A stretch of DNA of 64,000 bases from contig NZ_RHFG01000012.1 of assembly GCF_004745485.1 (NCBI RefSeq), forward strand, positions 52,725 to 116,724. Reading direction: 5' to 3'. The notes below the pieces were generated by a model. That model saw only the letters and a program-made list of their open reading frames with translations, did not search any database and was not told where the DNA came from. The position numbers were made by a program, and so were the translations under genes. The DNA is from Brevibacterium sp. S22 (GTDB taxonomy: Bacteria; Actinomycetota; Actinomycetes; Actinomycetales; Brevibacteriaceae). Positions 44,621-57,773 of this stretch are shown piece by piece (positions within the stretch are counted from its first letter, which is position 1; every line of letters starts with the position of its first letter).

Positions 44621-46339
44621 TTAGAAGGTTGATTGGAGACGTTCTCGCAATGAGAGGTCGCTTACGTACACGTATGTTCCCCTAATTCCTCGCGTGAGAA
44701 GCACGCTGTAAATGTTCTTCACGTACTCGAGCAAGTCTTCGTCGGAGTATTGGATCCCTAACTTCGGATTGTTCTCCTTGCCCTTCTTGTCGTGATAGTT
44801 CGAGCGATCGAAGGTGAGCTTGCCCGCTACGGGGTCGTAACGGAGGTCGTTACCGATAATGACGCCAACATAGTTGAGGTCGTAGCCCTGAACGGTGTGG
44901 ATCGAACCGACTTCTTCGACTGATTTTGGTGAGTTGATCCAATCTGTCGTGGTCGTGTTCCATCGCATCTGTTGACCGTCGAGCTCGATATCGTAGGCGC
45001 TCTTGTCGTTTTTGCTTTTCCATGGCCACGCATAGCCAGCTACCAATCGAGATAGCCCGTGCTCTTCCTCGCGTTTCTGAAGTTCCCGCCTCATCTCGCC
45101 GAGGTCAGTGAACATGTGCAGGTCGTAATCTCCGAAGTTTTCGCGTGATGCTGGTGGATGGTCGCTGAGCACCCGGCGAATGTATCCGACGTAATCTTTG
45201 TCAGCCGAGATCCGCATCTGAGTTCGAAGAGGATAGAGGCGGCCAGCGGCGTACGCTTGTGCTGAGAGTTCCTTAGTTTTGGCTGTAGGAAGATCTGCGG
45301 GACGAACCGTCTGCCCGACATCGAGCATGAGGATTGAATGTCGACTCTGCTGTCTGATCCAGTCCAACTGTGTCTTATACGGGTCGTCCCAGCCGAACAG
45401 TCTTTCGTTGATCTCAGTAAACTTCTTGTTGAGCGGTCCCGCTGCCTGATTTGCTCGCTGATTGAGTCGATGAGCTTCATCGACAACGAGAAGATCGAAC
45501 GGTTCCGAGCTCTGACCGACCTGAAAAGGTGTCAGCACCATGTCTTTGTGCAGTCCAGGCGTTAACTTGAACACCTTCGCAATCGAATCACGCAATGATT
45601 GCTGAGGAACGACGATTGCGAACTTCAGTGTCTTCAGCAGCTCGGCATGTCCGGGAGTGAAGTAATCGCTGAAAATGGAGTCAATGTCCAGAGGCTCTTC
45701 CGGGTCATGACTGCGAATGTCTTCGAGAAGTTTGAGCAGGTAGATCGCGACCACTGTCTTGCCGGTGCCCGGGTTGCCCTCGACCACAACAGTGTTGTCG
45801 ACTCCACTATCGAGATCGTCGAAGAATCCCTCAAGAACGTCATCAACAGCGACCGCCTGGTCGTGGTTGAGCGCCTTGAAAGGCGAGAGCTTGAAGAGGT
45901 CGCTGTTGATGATCTGAGGGATCGTGCGTTGGAAGAGCTCTTCTTTGGTCCGCAGCTCTTCGAAGATCCGGTGGAACGTCTTGTTGTAGTTGTCTCTGTC
46001 GTAGTAATCGGCGTCAGTGATGCCGGCGTTGAGATTGAGGACCTGTCTGCTAGCATCTCCATGGAACATGCGGATGAGAAATGATTCCAGGTCAAGGCAT
46101 GCGGATTTATTGAAAGTGTCATCGAGAACGACTCTCACTGACTTGAGGCTTTGTTTTGAGTCAGACTCGAGGTGCTGCCGCATTCGTCCCTCGACATTGA
46201 GGGATTCGCCGACGTAGACCTCGTCTTCATTGTTCATGACATAGACGACGGGCCAGTTCCGATGACGCGGATCGACGGATCCCCACGCCCGGACCCCGTC
46301 TGCTTCGAATGGGAACTGTTCGACCTTAAAGCTGGTCAT
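44621..46339 (-). CDS. GIY-YIG nuclease fused to DUF2075 (Schlafen-like) superfamily 1 helicase
   Basis: This 572-residue two-domain protein probably acts on nucleic acid. Residues 30-105 form a GIY-YIG-like endonuclease with a full catalytic set: Tyr33, Tyr42 (VYVGES), Arg54, Glu85 (DLESFLI) and Asn102 or Asn104. Residues 155-570 are a DUF2075 helicase: Walker A GNPGTGKT at 188-195, DEAH at 287-290, the VGSIHTVQGYDLNYVGVIIG motif (landmark SIHTVQGYD) and a late YSVLLTRGIRGTYVYV arginine-finger motif. The start overlaps the MazG-like gene by 14 bp, so the two form one transcript. Composition is AT-richer than the flanks. Role in antiviral defence or repair is inference. Confidence 0.88.
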   Translation of the reverse strand: MTSFKVEQFPFEADGVRAWGSVDPRHRNWPVVYVMNNEDEVYVGESLNVEGRMRQHLESDSKQSLKSVRVVLDDTFNKSACLDLESFLIRMFHGDASRQVLNLNAGITDADYYDRDNYNKTFHRIFEELRTKEELFQRTIPQIINSDLFKLSPFKALNHDQAVAVDDVLEGFFDDLDSGVDNTVVVEGNPGTGKTVVAIYLLKLLEDIRSHDPEEPLDIDSIFSDYFTPGHAELLKTLKFAIVVPQQSLRDSIAKVFKLTPGLHKDMVLTPFQVGQSSEPFDLLVVDEAHRLNQRANQAAGPLNKKFTEINERLFGWDDPYKTQLDWIRQQSRHSILMLDVGQTVRPADLPTAKTKELSAQAYAAGRLYPLRTQMRISADKDYVGYIRRVLSDHPPASRENFGDYDLHMFTDLGEMRRELQKREEEHGLSRLVAGYAWPWKSKNDKSAYDIELDGQQMRWNTTTTDWINSPKSVEEVGSIHTVQGYDLNYVGVIIGNDLRYDPVAGKLTFDRSNYHDKKGKENNPKLGIQYSDEDLLEYVKNIYSVLLTRGIRGTYVYVSDLSLRERLQSTF

Positions 46340-46643
46340 ACTTCACGCTCGTCCCTTTAGCCTTTTCAACTGGGTACTTCTTGTCAGTTTTGGCGAGTTT
46401 CTCGAGCACGATTGTGTCGGGGTCGAGATCCAGCTTGTCCGCGAGCAACATGCAGTAGGTCAAGACATCGGCCAATTCGTCTTTCGCGGAGTCGAGGTCA
46501 GCACCACCCCATTGAAAACATTCGAGCAGCTCTGCGGCTTCAATGGAGACGCTCTTCGCGAGATTCTCGGGTGTGTGGAACTGTTGCCAGTCCCGCTCGG
46601 CCATGAAGCTTCGCAATGCATCGCGAACAGAGTTCTCATACAT
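46326..46643 (-). CDS. MazG-like nucleotide pyrophosphohydrolase
   Basis: This 105-residue all-alpha NTP pyrophosphohydrolase would cleave (d)NTPs to monophosphates. The metal-binding pattern is present: IEAAELLECFQW (ExxE type) at about 33-44 and KDELADVLTY (ExxD) at about 54-63. The size is that of the single-domain RS21-C6/dCTPase type, not full-length MazG. It leads the transcript and overlaps the GIY-YIG/helicase gene by 14 bp. The pairing of nucleotide-pool hydrolysis with a nuclease-helicase hints at a stress or defence module. Confidence 0.87.
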   Translation of the reverse strand: MYENSVRDALRSFMAERDWQQFHTPENLAKSVSIEAAELLECFQWGGADLDSAKDELADVLTYCMLLADKLDLDPDTIVLEKLAKTDKKYPVEKAKGTSVKYDQL

Positions 46644-46758
46644 AACTTCAAGGTATCAGCGACTCACGACAGATGGTCTAAGCATTCGAAAGTTGGCGCG
46701 TCACTGGCGCCGATCAAATCCAGTACGACCGATCGAGTCGCGCCTTGACGCGCGAAAT

Positions 46759-46799
46759 GGGGCTCAAGATCTCATCACATATTGAGAGTCTTGAGCCCC
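46759..46799. terminator. Strong bidirectional hairpin
   Basis: GGGGCTCAAGA at 46759-46769 pairs perfectly with TCTTGAGCCCC at 46789-46799, and inner CTCA/TGAG bases extend the stem. It lies 16 bp after the oxidoreductase stop (read leftward), so it probably ends that transcript before the MazG/helicase promoter. Confidence 0.7.
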
Positions 46800-46815
46800 A
46801 GGCGCTACCAGTGAA

Positions 46816-47790
46816 TCACACCGTCAGCACAACCTTGCCGGTCGTCTCCCGCCCTTCAAGCGCCCGATGCGCATCTGCGGCATCGGCCAGCGCGAACGTC
46901 GCGCCGACGCGGAAGTTCAGCCAGCCGTGTTCGATGCCGTTGAAGAGCATTGCCGAACGCTTCGCCAGCTCCTCCGAGCTGCGGACGAACCATGCCAGTG
47001 ACGGGCGGGACAGGAAGATTCCGCCCGACGAGTTCAGACGCTGAATGTCGAACGGCGGTACCTGACCCGAGGCCCCACCGAAGAGCACCATCGAACCCAG
47101 CGGCTTGATTGACGCCAACGACGCATCGAACGTGTCCTTGCCGACGCCGTCATACGCGACATCGACACCCTCACCGTCGGTGAGCTCCTTGACCTTCACC
47201 GTGATGTCCACGCCCTCGCCATAGAGGAACACGTCATCCGCGCCGGCCTTACGCGACAACTCCGCCTTCTCCTCAGTGCTCACCGTCGAGATGACATTGC
47301 CGCCCAAGTGCTTGATGATCTGAGTCAGCAGCAGCCCGACACCACCGGCACCGGCGTGGACGAGTGCCGTCTGGCCCGGCTTGATCTCATGCGAGCTCGT
47401 CGCCAGGTACTGTGCCGTCAGACCCTGCAGCGGCATCGCCGCAGCCACCTCGGCGCTCACGCCCTCCGGCACCCGCAGCAGACTATTCGTGTTCACGACG
47501 ACCTGCGTCGCATACGATCCGGGAGCCTCATGCCAGGCGACACGGTCACCGACCTGCCAGGACTCGACACCCTCGCCCACCTTGGCGATGCGACCCGTGC
47601 CCTCGGACCCGACGATATGCGGGTACTCCATCGGATACACGCCCGAACGACGATACGTATCGATGAAGTTCACGCCCGCCGCCTCGACATCGACGAGCAC
47701 CTCACCGGCACCCGGCTTCGGGGTCGGAACCTCACCGAACTGGAGCACCTCGGGTCCACCAGCCTGCATCGCACGCACTGCCTGGGTCAT
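46816..47790 (-). CDS. NAD(P)H:quinone oxidoreductase-like protein (MDR superfamily, zinc-free)
   Basis: This 324-residue medium-chain reductase would pass electrons from NADPH to quinones or enones. It has a GroES-like N-terminal half (GEVLVDVEAAGVNFIDTYRRSG; landmark AAGVNFIDTY) and a Rossmann half with AGAGGVGLLLTQ as nucleotide loop. Zinc-ligand cysteines are absent, as in Qor-type enzymes. The start is ATG 47790 with GGAGG upstream; GTG 47793 is adjacent. It diverges from argC; its start lies only 7 bp from the left ARG-box-like site, so ArgR binding could affect it too. Confidence 0.9.
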   Translation of the reverse strand: MTQAVRAMQAGGPEVLQFGEVPTPKPGAGEVLVDVEAAGVNFIDTYRRSGVYPMEYPHIVGSEGTGRIAKVGEGVESWQVGDRVAWHEAPGSYATQVVVNTNSLLRVPEGVSAEVAAAMPLQGLTAQYLATSSHEIKPGQTALVHAGAGGVGLLLTQIIKHLGGNVISTVSTEEKAELSRKAGADDVFLYGEGVDITVKVKELTDGEGVDVAYDGVGKDTFDASLASIKPLGSMVLFGGASGQVPPFDIQRLNSSGGIFLSRPSLAWFVRSSEELAKRSAMLFNGIEHGWLNFRVGATFALADAADAHRALEGRETTGKVVLTV

Positions 47791-47797
47791 CACGCCT

Positions 47798-47835
47798 CCT
47801 GCATATAAATTAATTGCCTGGTATGGTTATACATA
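47798..47835 (+). promoter_or_regulatory. Tandem ARG-box-like sites before argC
   Basis: Two 18-bp sites (47798-47815 and 47818-47835) match the ArgR half-site pattern TGAAT-N4-ATTCA at 8 of 10 (TGCAT-ATAA-ATTAA) and 7 of 10 (GGTAT-GGTT-ATACA) positions. The 2-bp spacing and the AT-rich character in a GC-rich region fit a tandem operator. The right site touches the argC start codon at 47835. Confidence 0.55.
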
Positions 47836-48944
47836 TGAACGATCTTACGGTTGCCGTCTCCGGTGCCACCGGATACGCCGGGGGAGAGGTCCTCCGGCTG
47901 CTGAGCACTCACCCTCACTTGAACGTCACGACGGTGTGCGGACATTCCACTGCTGGCGAGAAGCTCGGCCGACATCAACCCCATCTTGCCCGATATTCCG
48001 ACTTCGTGGTCCAAGAGTCCACCGCCGAGGTGCTCGCCGGCCACGATGTCGTCGTCCTCGCGCTCCCGCACGGACAGTCCGGACAGATCGCCGCCGAGCT
48101 CGAATCCACGAGTCCGGACACCCTCATCGTCGACCTCGCCGCCGACCACCGCCTCATCAGCGCCGCCGCCTGGGAGAAGTTCTACGGCTCCGACCACCAG
48201 GGCACCTGGACCTACGGACTGCCCGAACTCCTCACCTCAGGCGGCACTAAGCAGCGTGAGGCCCTGAAGTCCACGAAGCGCATCGCCGTGCCCGGCTGCA
48301 ACGTCACCGCCGTGACGCTCGGCCTCGCACCGCTCATCCAGGCGGACCTCGCCGCACCTGCTGGACTCAACGCCGTGCTTGCCAATGGTGTCTCCGGAGC
48401 CGGGAAGGCACTCAAGCCGCATCTCACCGCAGCCGAGATCCTCGGCAACGCCTCCCCATACGGAACGGGCGGCACCCACCGGCACGTGCCCGAGGTCGAA
48501 CAGAACCTCAACGGAGTCCTCGGCGCCGACGCGGCCGAGGGCCCCACCCGGATCTCCTTCACCCCGACCCTCGTGCCCATGGCCCGTGGCATCCTCGCGA
48601 CCATCACCGCCGATGTCGGTGAAGGCATACCTCGGACGGCCGATGGACTCCTCGATGCCGCCGCGCTCAAGGACCAGTTGGCCGCGGCCTTCGCTCAGGC
48701 TTACGGCGACGAACCGTTCGTCCGCGTGCTGCCCGAAGGCCAGTGGCCGCAGACCGCAGCGACGACCGGGTCGAACGTGGCCCAAGTCCAGTTCACCGTC
48801 GACGAACGCGCCGAGAAGATCCTCGTCGTCGTGGCCTTGGACAACCTCGTCCGCGGCACCGCCGGACAGGCACTCCAATCCATCCACCTGGCACTCGGCC
48901 TCGACGAGGCCACCGCACTTCCCCTCGAAGGAGTCGCCCCATGA
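47835..48944 (+). CDS. argC: N-acetyl-gamma-glutamyl-phosphate reductase
   Basis: This 369-residue cytoplasmic enzyme reduces N-acetylglutamyl phosphate to the semialdehyde with NADPH, step 3 of arginine synthesis. It has the GATGYAGGE nucleotide loop at 10-18, and the catalytic Cys155 in AVPGCNVTAV. GTHRHVPEVEQ carries the catalytic His. ATG 47835 is chosen because the Rossmann strand starts there; the upstream in-frame start lies inside the operator. First gene of the arg operon; its stop overlaps argJ (ATGA). Confidence 0.96.
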   Translation: MNDLTVAVSGATGYAGGEVLRLLSTHPHLNVTTVCGHSTAGEKLGRHQPHLARYSDFVVQESTAEVLAGHDVVVLALPHGQSGQIAAELESTSPDTLIVDLAADHRLISAAAWEKFYGSDHQGTWTYGLPELLTSGGTKQREALKSTKRIAVPGCNVTAVTLGLAPLIQADLAAPAGLNAVLANGVSGAGKALKPHLTAAEILGNASPYGTGGTHRHVPEVEQNLNGVLGADAAEGPTRISFTPTLVPMARGILATITADVGEGIPRTADGLLDAAALKDQLAAAFAQAYGDEPFVRVLPEGQWPQTAATTGSNVAQVQFTVDERAEKILVVVALDNLVRGTAGQALQSIHLALGLDEATALPLEGVAP

Positions 48945-50119
48945 GCGTGACCGCACCCCTCGGCTTCAGCGCCGCAGGACTGACCGCCGGACTCAAACCC
49001 TCCGGCACCAAAGACCTCTCCCTCGTGGTCAACACCGGGCCGTCGGACGCCGTCGCCGCCGTCTATACGTCGAATCGGTGCAAGGCCAACCCCGTCCTCT
49101 GGTCCCAGAAGGTCTCGGCAGACGGGCACGCCCGCGCCGTCGTCCTCAACTCCGGGGGAGCCAACTGCTACACCGGCGACTTCGGGTTTGAGACGACCAC
49201 CCTCACCGCCCAGACCGCCGCCCAGCTGCTCACCGAGACCGGCACCGACACCAGCCCCGAGGACATCCTCGTCTGCTCGACCGGACTCATCGGCGTCGGC
49301 GGCCAGGACTTCCGCGACGCGATCGTCGACAACCTCGCCCCACTCGTCGCCGCCGCCGACACCAGCGTCGAAGCCGGCCAGGCCGCGGCAGAGGCGATCA
49401 TGACCACCGACACCGTCGCCAAGACCGCCACCCGCGAAGGTGCCTCCGGGTTCACGATCGGCGGCATGGCCAAGGGAGCAGGCATGCTCGCACCCGGTTT
49501 GGCGACCATGCTCGTCGTCATCACCACCGACGCTGCCGTCGACCAAACTGTGCTCGATGCGGCACTGCGGTCAGCGACGAACCAGTCCTTCGACCGCCTC
49601 GACACCGACGGATGCATGTCGACGAACGACACCGTCATCCTCATGTCCTCGGCCGCCCACGACGCCACCGTCGACACCGGTGAGTTCACGACCCTGGTCA
49701 GAGAGGTCTGCCTCGACCTCATGCACCAACTGCACGTCGACGCCGAAGGCGCCCACCACGACATCGCCATCACCACCCAAGGCGCGGCCAGCGAAGACGA
49801 CGCCGTCACTGTGTCTCGCTCCGTGTCCCGGTCGGCCCTGTTCAAGGCCGCGATCTTCGGGGAGGACCCGAACTGGGGCCGCGTCGTCGCACAGGTGGGA
49901 ACCACCTCGGCGGAGTTCGATCCCACTCAGATCGACGTGATCATCAACGGCATCGAAGTCTGCCGCGCCTCGGGACCGTTCGAAGACCCCGAGAAGGTCG
50001 AGTTCCGACGACAGGTCGACGTCGTCATCGACCTCCACGCAGGCGATCACACCGCCACGGTCTGGACCTCGGACCTCACCCACGATTACGTCGAAGAGAA
50101 CAGCGCCTACTCCACATGA
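48941..50119 (+). CDS. argJ: Bifunctional glutamate N-acetyltransferase / N-acetylornithine acetyltransferase
   Basis: This 392-residue enzyme recycles the acetyl group from N-acetylornithine to glutamate, making the pathway cyclic. The proenzyme cleaves itself between Ala188 and Thr189 ([12 protein letters not shown]); Thr189 is the nucleophile. TGLIGV and the late [13 protein letters not shown] block are typical. The start ATG 48941 overlaps the argC stop by 4 bp and the end overlaps argB by 4 bp. Confidence 0.96.
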   Translation: MSVTAPLGFSAAGLTAGLKPSGTKDLSLVVNTGPSDAVAAVYTSNRCKANPVLWSQKVSADGHARAVVLNSGGANCYTGDFGFETTTLTAQTAAQLLTETGTDTSPEDILVCSTGLIGVGGQDFRDAIVDNLAPLVAAADTSVEAGQAAAEAIMTTDTVAKTATREGASGFTIGGMAKGAGMLAPGLATMLVVITTDAAVDQTVLDAALRSATNQSFDRLDTDGCMSTNDTVILMSSAAHDATVDTGEFTTLVREVCLDLMHQLHVDAEGAHHDIAITTQGAASEDDAVTVSRSVSRSALFKAAIFGEDPNWGRVVAQVGTTSAEFDPTQIDVIINGIEVCRASGPFEDPEKVEFRRQVDVVIDLHAGDHTATVWTSDLTHDYVEENSAYST

Positions 50120-51088
50120 GCAGCAACCCGCACGATATGTCCACGAAATCCACCGCCGCCCGGCTCGCGGCCGCCCAGGTCAAGGCCGAAGCGCTCACCG
50201 AAGCGCTGCCCTGGATCAAGACCTTCGCCGGCGCCACCATCGTCATCAAATACGGCGGCAACGCGATGATCTCCCCGGAGCTCCAGCAGTCCTTCGCCGA
50301 CGACATCGCCTTCCTCCGCTTCGCCGGCATCCGCCCCGTCGTCGTCCACGGCGGCGGCCCCCAGATCTCCGCAATGCTGAAACGTCTCGACATCGAATCC
50401 GAGTTCAAGGCCGGGCAGCGCGTGACCACCGAGGAAGCCGCCGAGGTCATCCGCATGGTCCTGTCCGGCCAGGTCAACCGCGACATCGTCTCCCGCATCA
50501 ACCAGAACGGTGACGCCGCGATCGGCCTGTCCGGTGAGGACGCCGACCTCATGCTCGCGCACAAGACCACCGCCGAGGTGGACGGGCAGACCGTTGATCT
50601 CGGCCGGGTGGGCGAGATCGCCCAGGTGAATACGACCGTCCTTACCGAACTCCTCGACGCCGGACGGGTGCCCGTCATCTGCTCGATCGCCTCGGAGATC
50701 GGGGGAGAAGCGGGAAAGCCGCTGAACATCAACGCTGACCTGGCCGCCTCGGCGGTGGCGAAGGCACTGAAGGCGGACAAACTCATCATGCTCACCGATG
50801 TGCCCGGCCTCTACGCGAACTGGCCGGACACGTCCTCGCTCATCTCCCGCATCGGCCCGGCCAAGCTGCGCGAACTCCTGCCCTCACTGGATGCGGGCAT
50901 GATCCCGAAGATGACCGCCGCCCTCGAAGCGATCGAGGACGGCGTGCAGCAGGCCCACATCATCGACGGCCGGATGGCGCATTCGCTGTTGCTCGAGGTC
51001 TTCACCTCGGAGGGCATCGGCACCATGGTCGAGGACACCATCGTCGAACCCGCACCGCTGGGCGACGGACACACCACGGAGGTCAATC

Positions 51089-51096
<8 letters not shown>
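50116..51096 (+). CDS. argB: Acetylglutamate kinase
   Basis: This 326-residue amino-acid kinase-fold enzyme phosphorylates N-acetylglutamate, step 2 of the pathway. It has KYGGNAM near residue 46 for ATP, HGGGPQI for the substrate, and [20 protein letters not shown] (landmark LTDVPGLY). The N-terminal helix of about 30 residues before the kinase fold is the feature associated with arginine-sensitive hexameric enzymes, so feedback inhibition by arginine is likely. It overlaps argJ by 4 bp and argD by 8 bp. Confidence 0.96.
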
Positions 51097-53894
<2,798 letters not shown>

Positions 53895-53942
53895 GCGCCA
53901 CGGCAAACCTGGAACAATGACTAACGAATTTCATGACAATGA

Positions 53943-55406
<1,464 letters not shown>

Positions 55407-55463
55407 GGACCGGTCGCATTGGAGCTTCCCCATTGAGGGAAGACTCATTGTGATAATGTGCGG

Positions 55464-55517
55464 ACCGGTGTCCCGTGGGCAGCTGAGTTTGTCCTCAGCT
55501 TCTCCCGTGGCACCGGT
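55464..55517. terminator. Nested hairpin after argH
   Basis: ACCGGTG at 55464-55470 pairs with CACCGGT at 55511-55517, and inside it AGCTGAG (55481) pairs with CTCAGCT (55494). It lies 58 bp after the argH stop and before a small membrane-protein gene. It could be a terminator or a leader structure of the next gene. Confidence 0.45.
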
Positions 55518-55552
55518 TCTGCATATCGACGGTTTCTCGGGGAGGTCCCGAC

Positions 55553-55786
55553 ATGCGAAAGTTCCTGCTCACCAGCGGCTTTGCCCTGATCGTCGGCGGT
55601 GCGGCGATGTACGCGATGGGACTTTACGACAACACCAAACCGACCGGAGGCGGCGCCAACATCGGAGCCGGCATGCTGGCGGTGCTCGGTGAGGCCCTCG
55701 GAATCATCGGCGTCTGCGCTGTTGTCGCCTCAGGCATTACGACGTTGGTCGTCTGGTTGAGGAAGCGCGCTTCTGCGCACCGGTGA
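55553..55786 (+). CDS. Small two-helix membrane protein
   Basis: This 77-residue protein has two membrane helices (about 4-24 and 38-68) joined by a Gly-rich polar loop (DNTKPTGGGANIGAG) and a basic tail RKRASAHR. GGGGAGG lies 10 bp before ATG 55553, a strong ribosome site, which makes it a real gene in spite of its size. No family recognised. It converges with the RES toxin gene, with 14 bp between stops. Confidence 0.65.
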   Translation: MRKFLLTSGFALIVGGAAMYAMGLYDNTKPTGGGANIGAGMLAVLGEALGIIGVCAVVASGITTLVVWLRKRASAHR

Positions 55787-55800
55787 GTCGGGATACGGCC

Positions 55801-56535
55801 TCAGCTGAGAGGCGAGATTACGGTAACGCCGAGGTCCTCGAGCAGCTCGTCTAAGACGATGCGTCCGGCGCCTTCGCCGATCGATCCGACCGCTGTCAGC
55901 GACTGAGTGAGAGCCAGAGCATCGCGGCCTTTGGCCAATCGGTCGGCGAACAGGACGAGGGTTTCGGCATCGGGGCGGTGGCTGATCTCAGTCTGGCGAG
56001 AGTGCCAGACGATTCCCGCAAGATTCTGCGCAGACGCATGGATGGCCTTGGCAATGGTGCGCGTGCACGGGTAGTGCTCTTGCGCTGAGGACGCGATTGC
56101 GGGACGTGGGATATTCAGCTTCGTCAACGTCGAATTGCGCAAGTCGGCCACATCTAGGGTCTCGGTCGTCTCCAATCCGACGTGAAGCTGCCCATAGAAT
56201 CGGGCCTCGGAGACCTCGCGCACGACCCAATCGCCGACGTCGCGCAGCACCGTCTCCAGTAGGGCGGCGTGGGGAGTCTTCGCCAAGCAGACAGTCGGAA
56301 CTCGGATATCAGTTCCTGCCTCGTTGAAGGGCGAGAACCTTGCGTCACCGTACCCGGGGTTGGCCTCGGTATGACCGAACCGTGAGCTGTAGACCCGATG
56401 CCATGTGCTGCCTTCGCTGATTGTGCACGTCGGCAATTGCCCTGAGCGCGCGAGTTCAGTCAGGGCATCGGTGGCGACGGGGCAGTGGTCTGGTGCTGGG
56501 CACTCGAGGTCTTCGGGTGCGAAGACAAGTCTCAT
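55801..56535 (-). CDS. RES-domain protein, toxin of a toxin-antitoxin pair
   Basis: This 244-residue protein has a RES domain: Arg47 in TWHRVYSSRFG, GDARFSP at 64-70, Glu94 in ALLETVL and a Ser in GIVWHSRQ, matching the Arg-Glu-Ser set. RES toxins of the MbcT/ParT group break down or use NAD and stop growth. It is longer than the typical 150-180 residues, with about 45 extra residues at the N-terminus, including CPAPDHCP. Start ATG 56535 overlaps the upstream gene stop by 4 bp (ATGA), the usual toxin-antitoxin coupling with the antitoxin first. Confidence 0.88.
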   Translation of the reverse strand: MRLVFAPEDLECPAPDHCPVATDALTELARSGQLPTCTISEGSTWHRVYSSRFGHTEANPGYGDARFSPFNEAGTDIRVPTVCLAKTPHAALLETVLRDVGDWVVREVSEARFYGQLHVGLETTETLDVADLRNSTLTKLNIPRPAIASSAQEHYPCTRTIAKAIHASAQNLAGIVWHSRQTEISHRPDAETLVLFADRLAKGRDALALTQSLTAVGSIGEGAGRIVLDELLEDLGVTVISPLS

Positions 56536-57140
56536 GCGCCGACAGGAAAGGTGAGGTCGGCAACCTGACGCTCGACGGCACGAATGACTCGTTTCCGGTC
56601 CGTGACGATCGCGTCGGCGGGGATCTCCCCGCTGAGCAGTCCGGTAGGACTGGTCAACCACGACCACAAGGACCACGGTTCCATACCTGCAGCCAACAGC
56701 GGTTTGACGAGCTGCTCGCTGACGAGCTCGTCGAGCTGCCCGTCCGCGGAGAGCTGGATGGAGGGGATGAGCGTCTTCCCCTTGACCTCGACGGTGAACA
56801 GCAGATTGTCTCTCCGAAGCCGATTGACCCACGACCGTGCACCGCTTTCTCTGGTTCCACGGAGCTCTGCAAGAGTCTTGTAGGTGGCTGCGCCTTCGAC
56901 TTCGATGAGTCGGACACGTGCGTCGGCGGTGCGAACTGCCTGCTTCTGTGTGGCCTCAGAAATCAGAGGGAGGTCGTTGACATAGGCCCGGTCCACTGTG
57001 GCGCGGAGCTCGGCTCGCGCTTGGATCCGGAGCTGGACGTGTTTGGCATGAGCTTTGATCACGTCCTGAGCCTCAGCCTGAGTCAGCCCATATAGATCGA
57101 GCTTGGCCGTCTGCTCCGATTCGTGCGCTTGAGCGGTCAT
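56532..57140 (-). CDS. Probable antitoxin of the RES pair (MbcA/ParS/Xre-like C-terminus)
   Basis: This 202-residue protein is encoded just before and overlapping the RES gene. Its C-terminal part (WLTSPTGLLSGEIPADAIVTDRKRVIRAVER; landmark PTGLLSGEIPADAI) resembles the DUF2384 segment that plugs RES active sites. The N-terminal 130 residues are helical and charged and show no Xre-type helix-turn-helix that I can identify, so it differs from the usual Xre/RES antitoxin. ATG 57140 has GAGGAGG upstream; an open extension to 57188 lacks a ribosome site. GTTGCAAC, a perfect 8-bp palindrome, lies in its promoter region. Confidence 0.78.
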   Translation of the reverse strand: MTAQAHESEQTAKLDLYGLTQAEAQDVIKAHAKHVQLRIQARAELRATVDRAYVNDLPLISEATQKQAVRTADARVRLIEVEGAATYKTLAELRGTRESGARSWVNRLRRDNLLFTVEVKGKTLIPSIQLSADGQLDELVSEQLVKPLLAAGMEPWSLWSWLTSPTGLLSGEIPADAIVTDRKRVIRAVERQVADLTFPVGA

Positions 57141-57773
57141 TGTTGCCTCCTCGAATACATTCAGTCTAACAGTTGCAACATGCCACAATCTAGTGTTGCG
57201 TGGAATTTGGATCCGGAGAAGCGGGCTCTACGAGACACCAAACCGACCTGAGGAAACGAACTTCGTGCAGCTTGTCGTGAGCGGCGCCGTTCTGGCGGTG
57301 CATGACGGTCCGCGGTCGGTGATGAAGAGCGGACGCATCTGGCTCTTCGGCACGACGAGTCCGATCGTCAGCTCGCAGGGCGGCGAAGATCAGCTCCGGA
57401 AGGAACCGGATCTCCCGCTCGGTGATCAATGACCTTGAAGTATGGAAGCTGCGATCAGCACATAAATCGCGAAGACAGCGTGTACTTGCGAGGTTGCCGA
57501 CAGCGTTCTGCGGAAAGGCAATCAGCGTGATCTCCATCGTACGGATCGACTCACCGTTCTCTTGAACCGGACTGTGGACGTGTCTGGGATGTGGGCGCCT
57601 CTCGGTTCGATGCAACGGTGCGCTCGACACAATGACCCGGACTCAGGCGCCTGATATATTTCGATTCGTGAATGCGCTTGAGGTCTAGCTGCATTCATCG
57701 TGATGATCGGGACGGAGAGAACTGCACGGACCGAATGGCGTAACTGATGCCCCGTGGACTAGTGAGTATCTCC
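57141..57773. other. Gene-free interval with possible decayed coding DNA
   Basis: This 633-bp stretch lies between the antitoxin promoter and a LysR gene. It contains the likely antitoxin promoter with GTTGCAAC near 57170. On the minus strand a hydrophobic reading near 57440-57540 (IAFPQNAVGNLAS, then in another frame AVFAIYVLIAASILQGH and a stop) looks like a frameshifted end of a membrane protein. I could not assign it to a family. Confidence 0.4.

Noticed and set aside
57190..57630. 146-codon minus-strand frame next to the antitoxin gene
   Set aside because: No recognisable domain and poor composition; at most it overlaps decayed coding DNA, noted separately.
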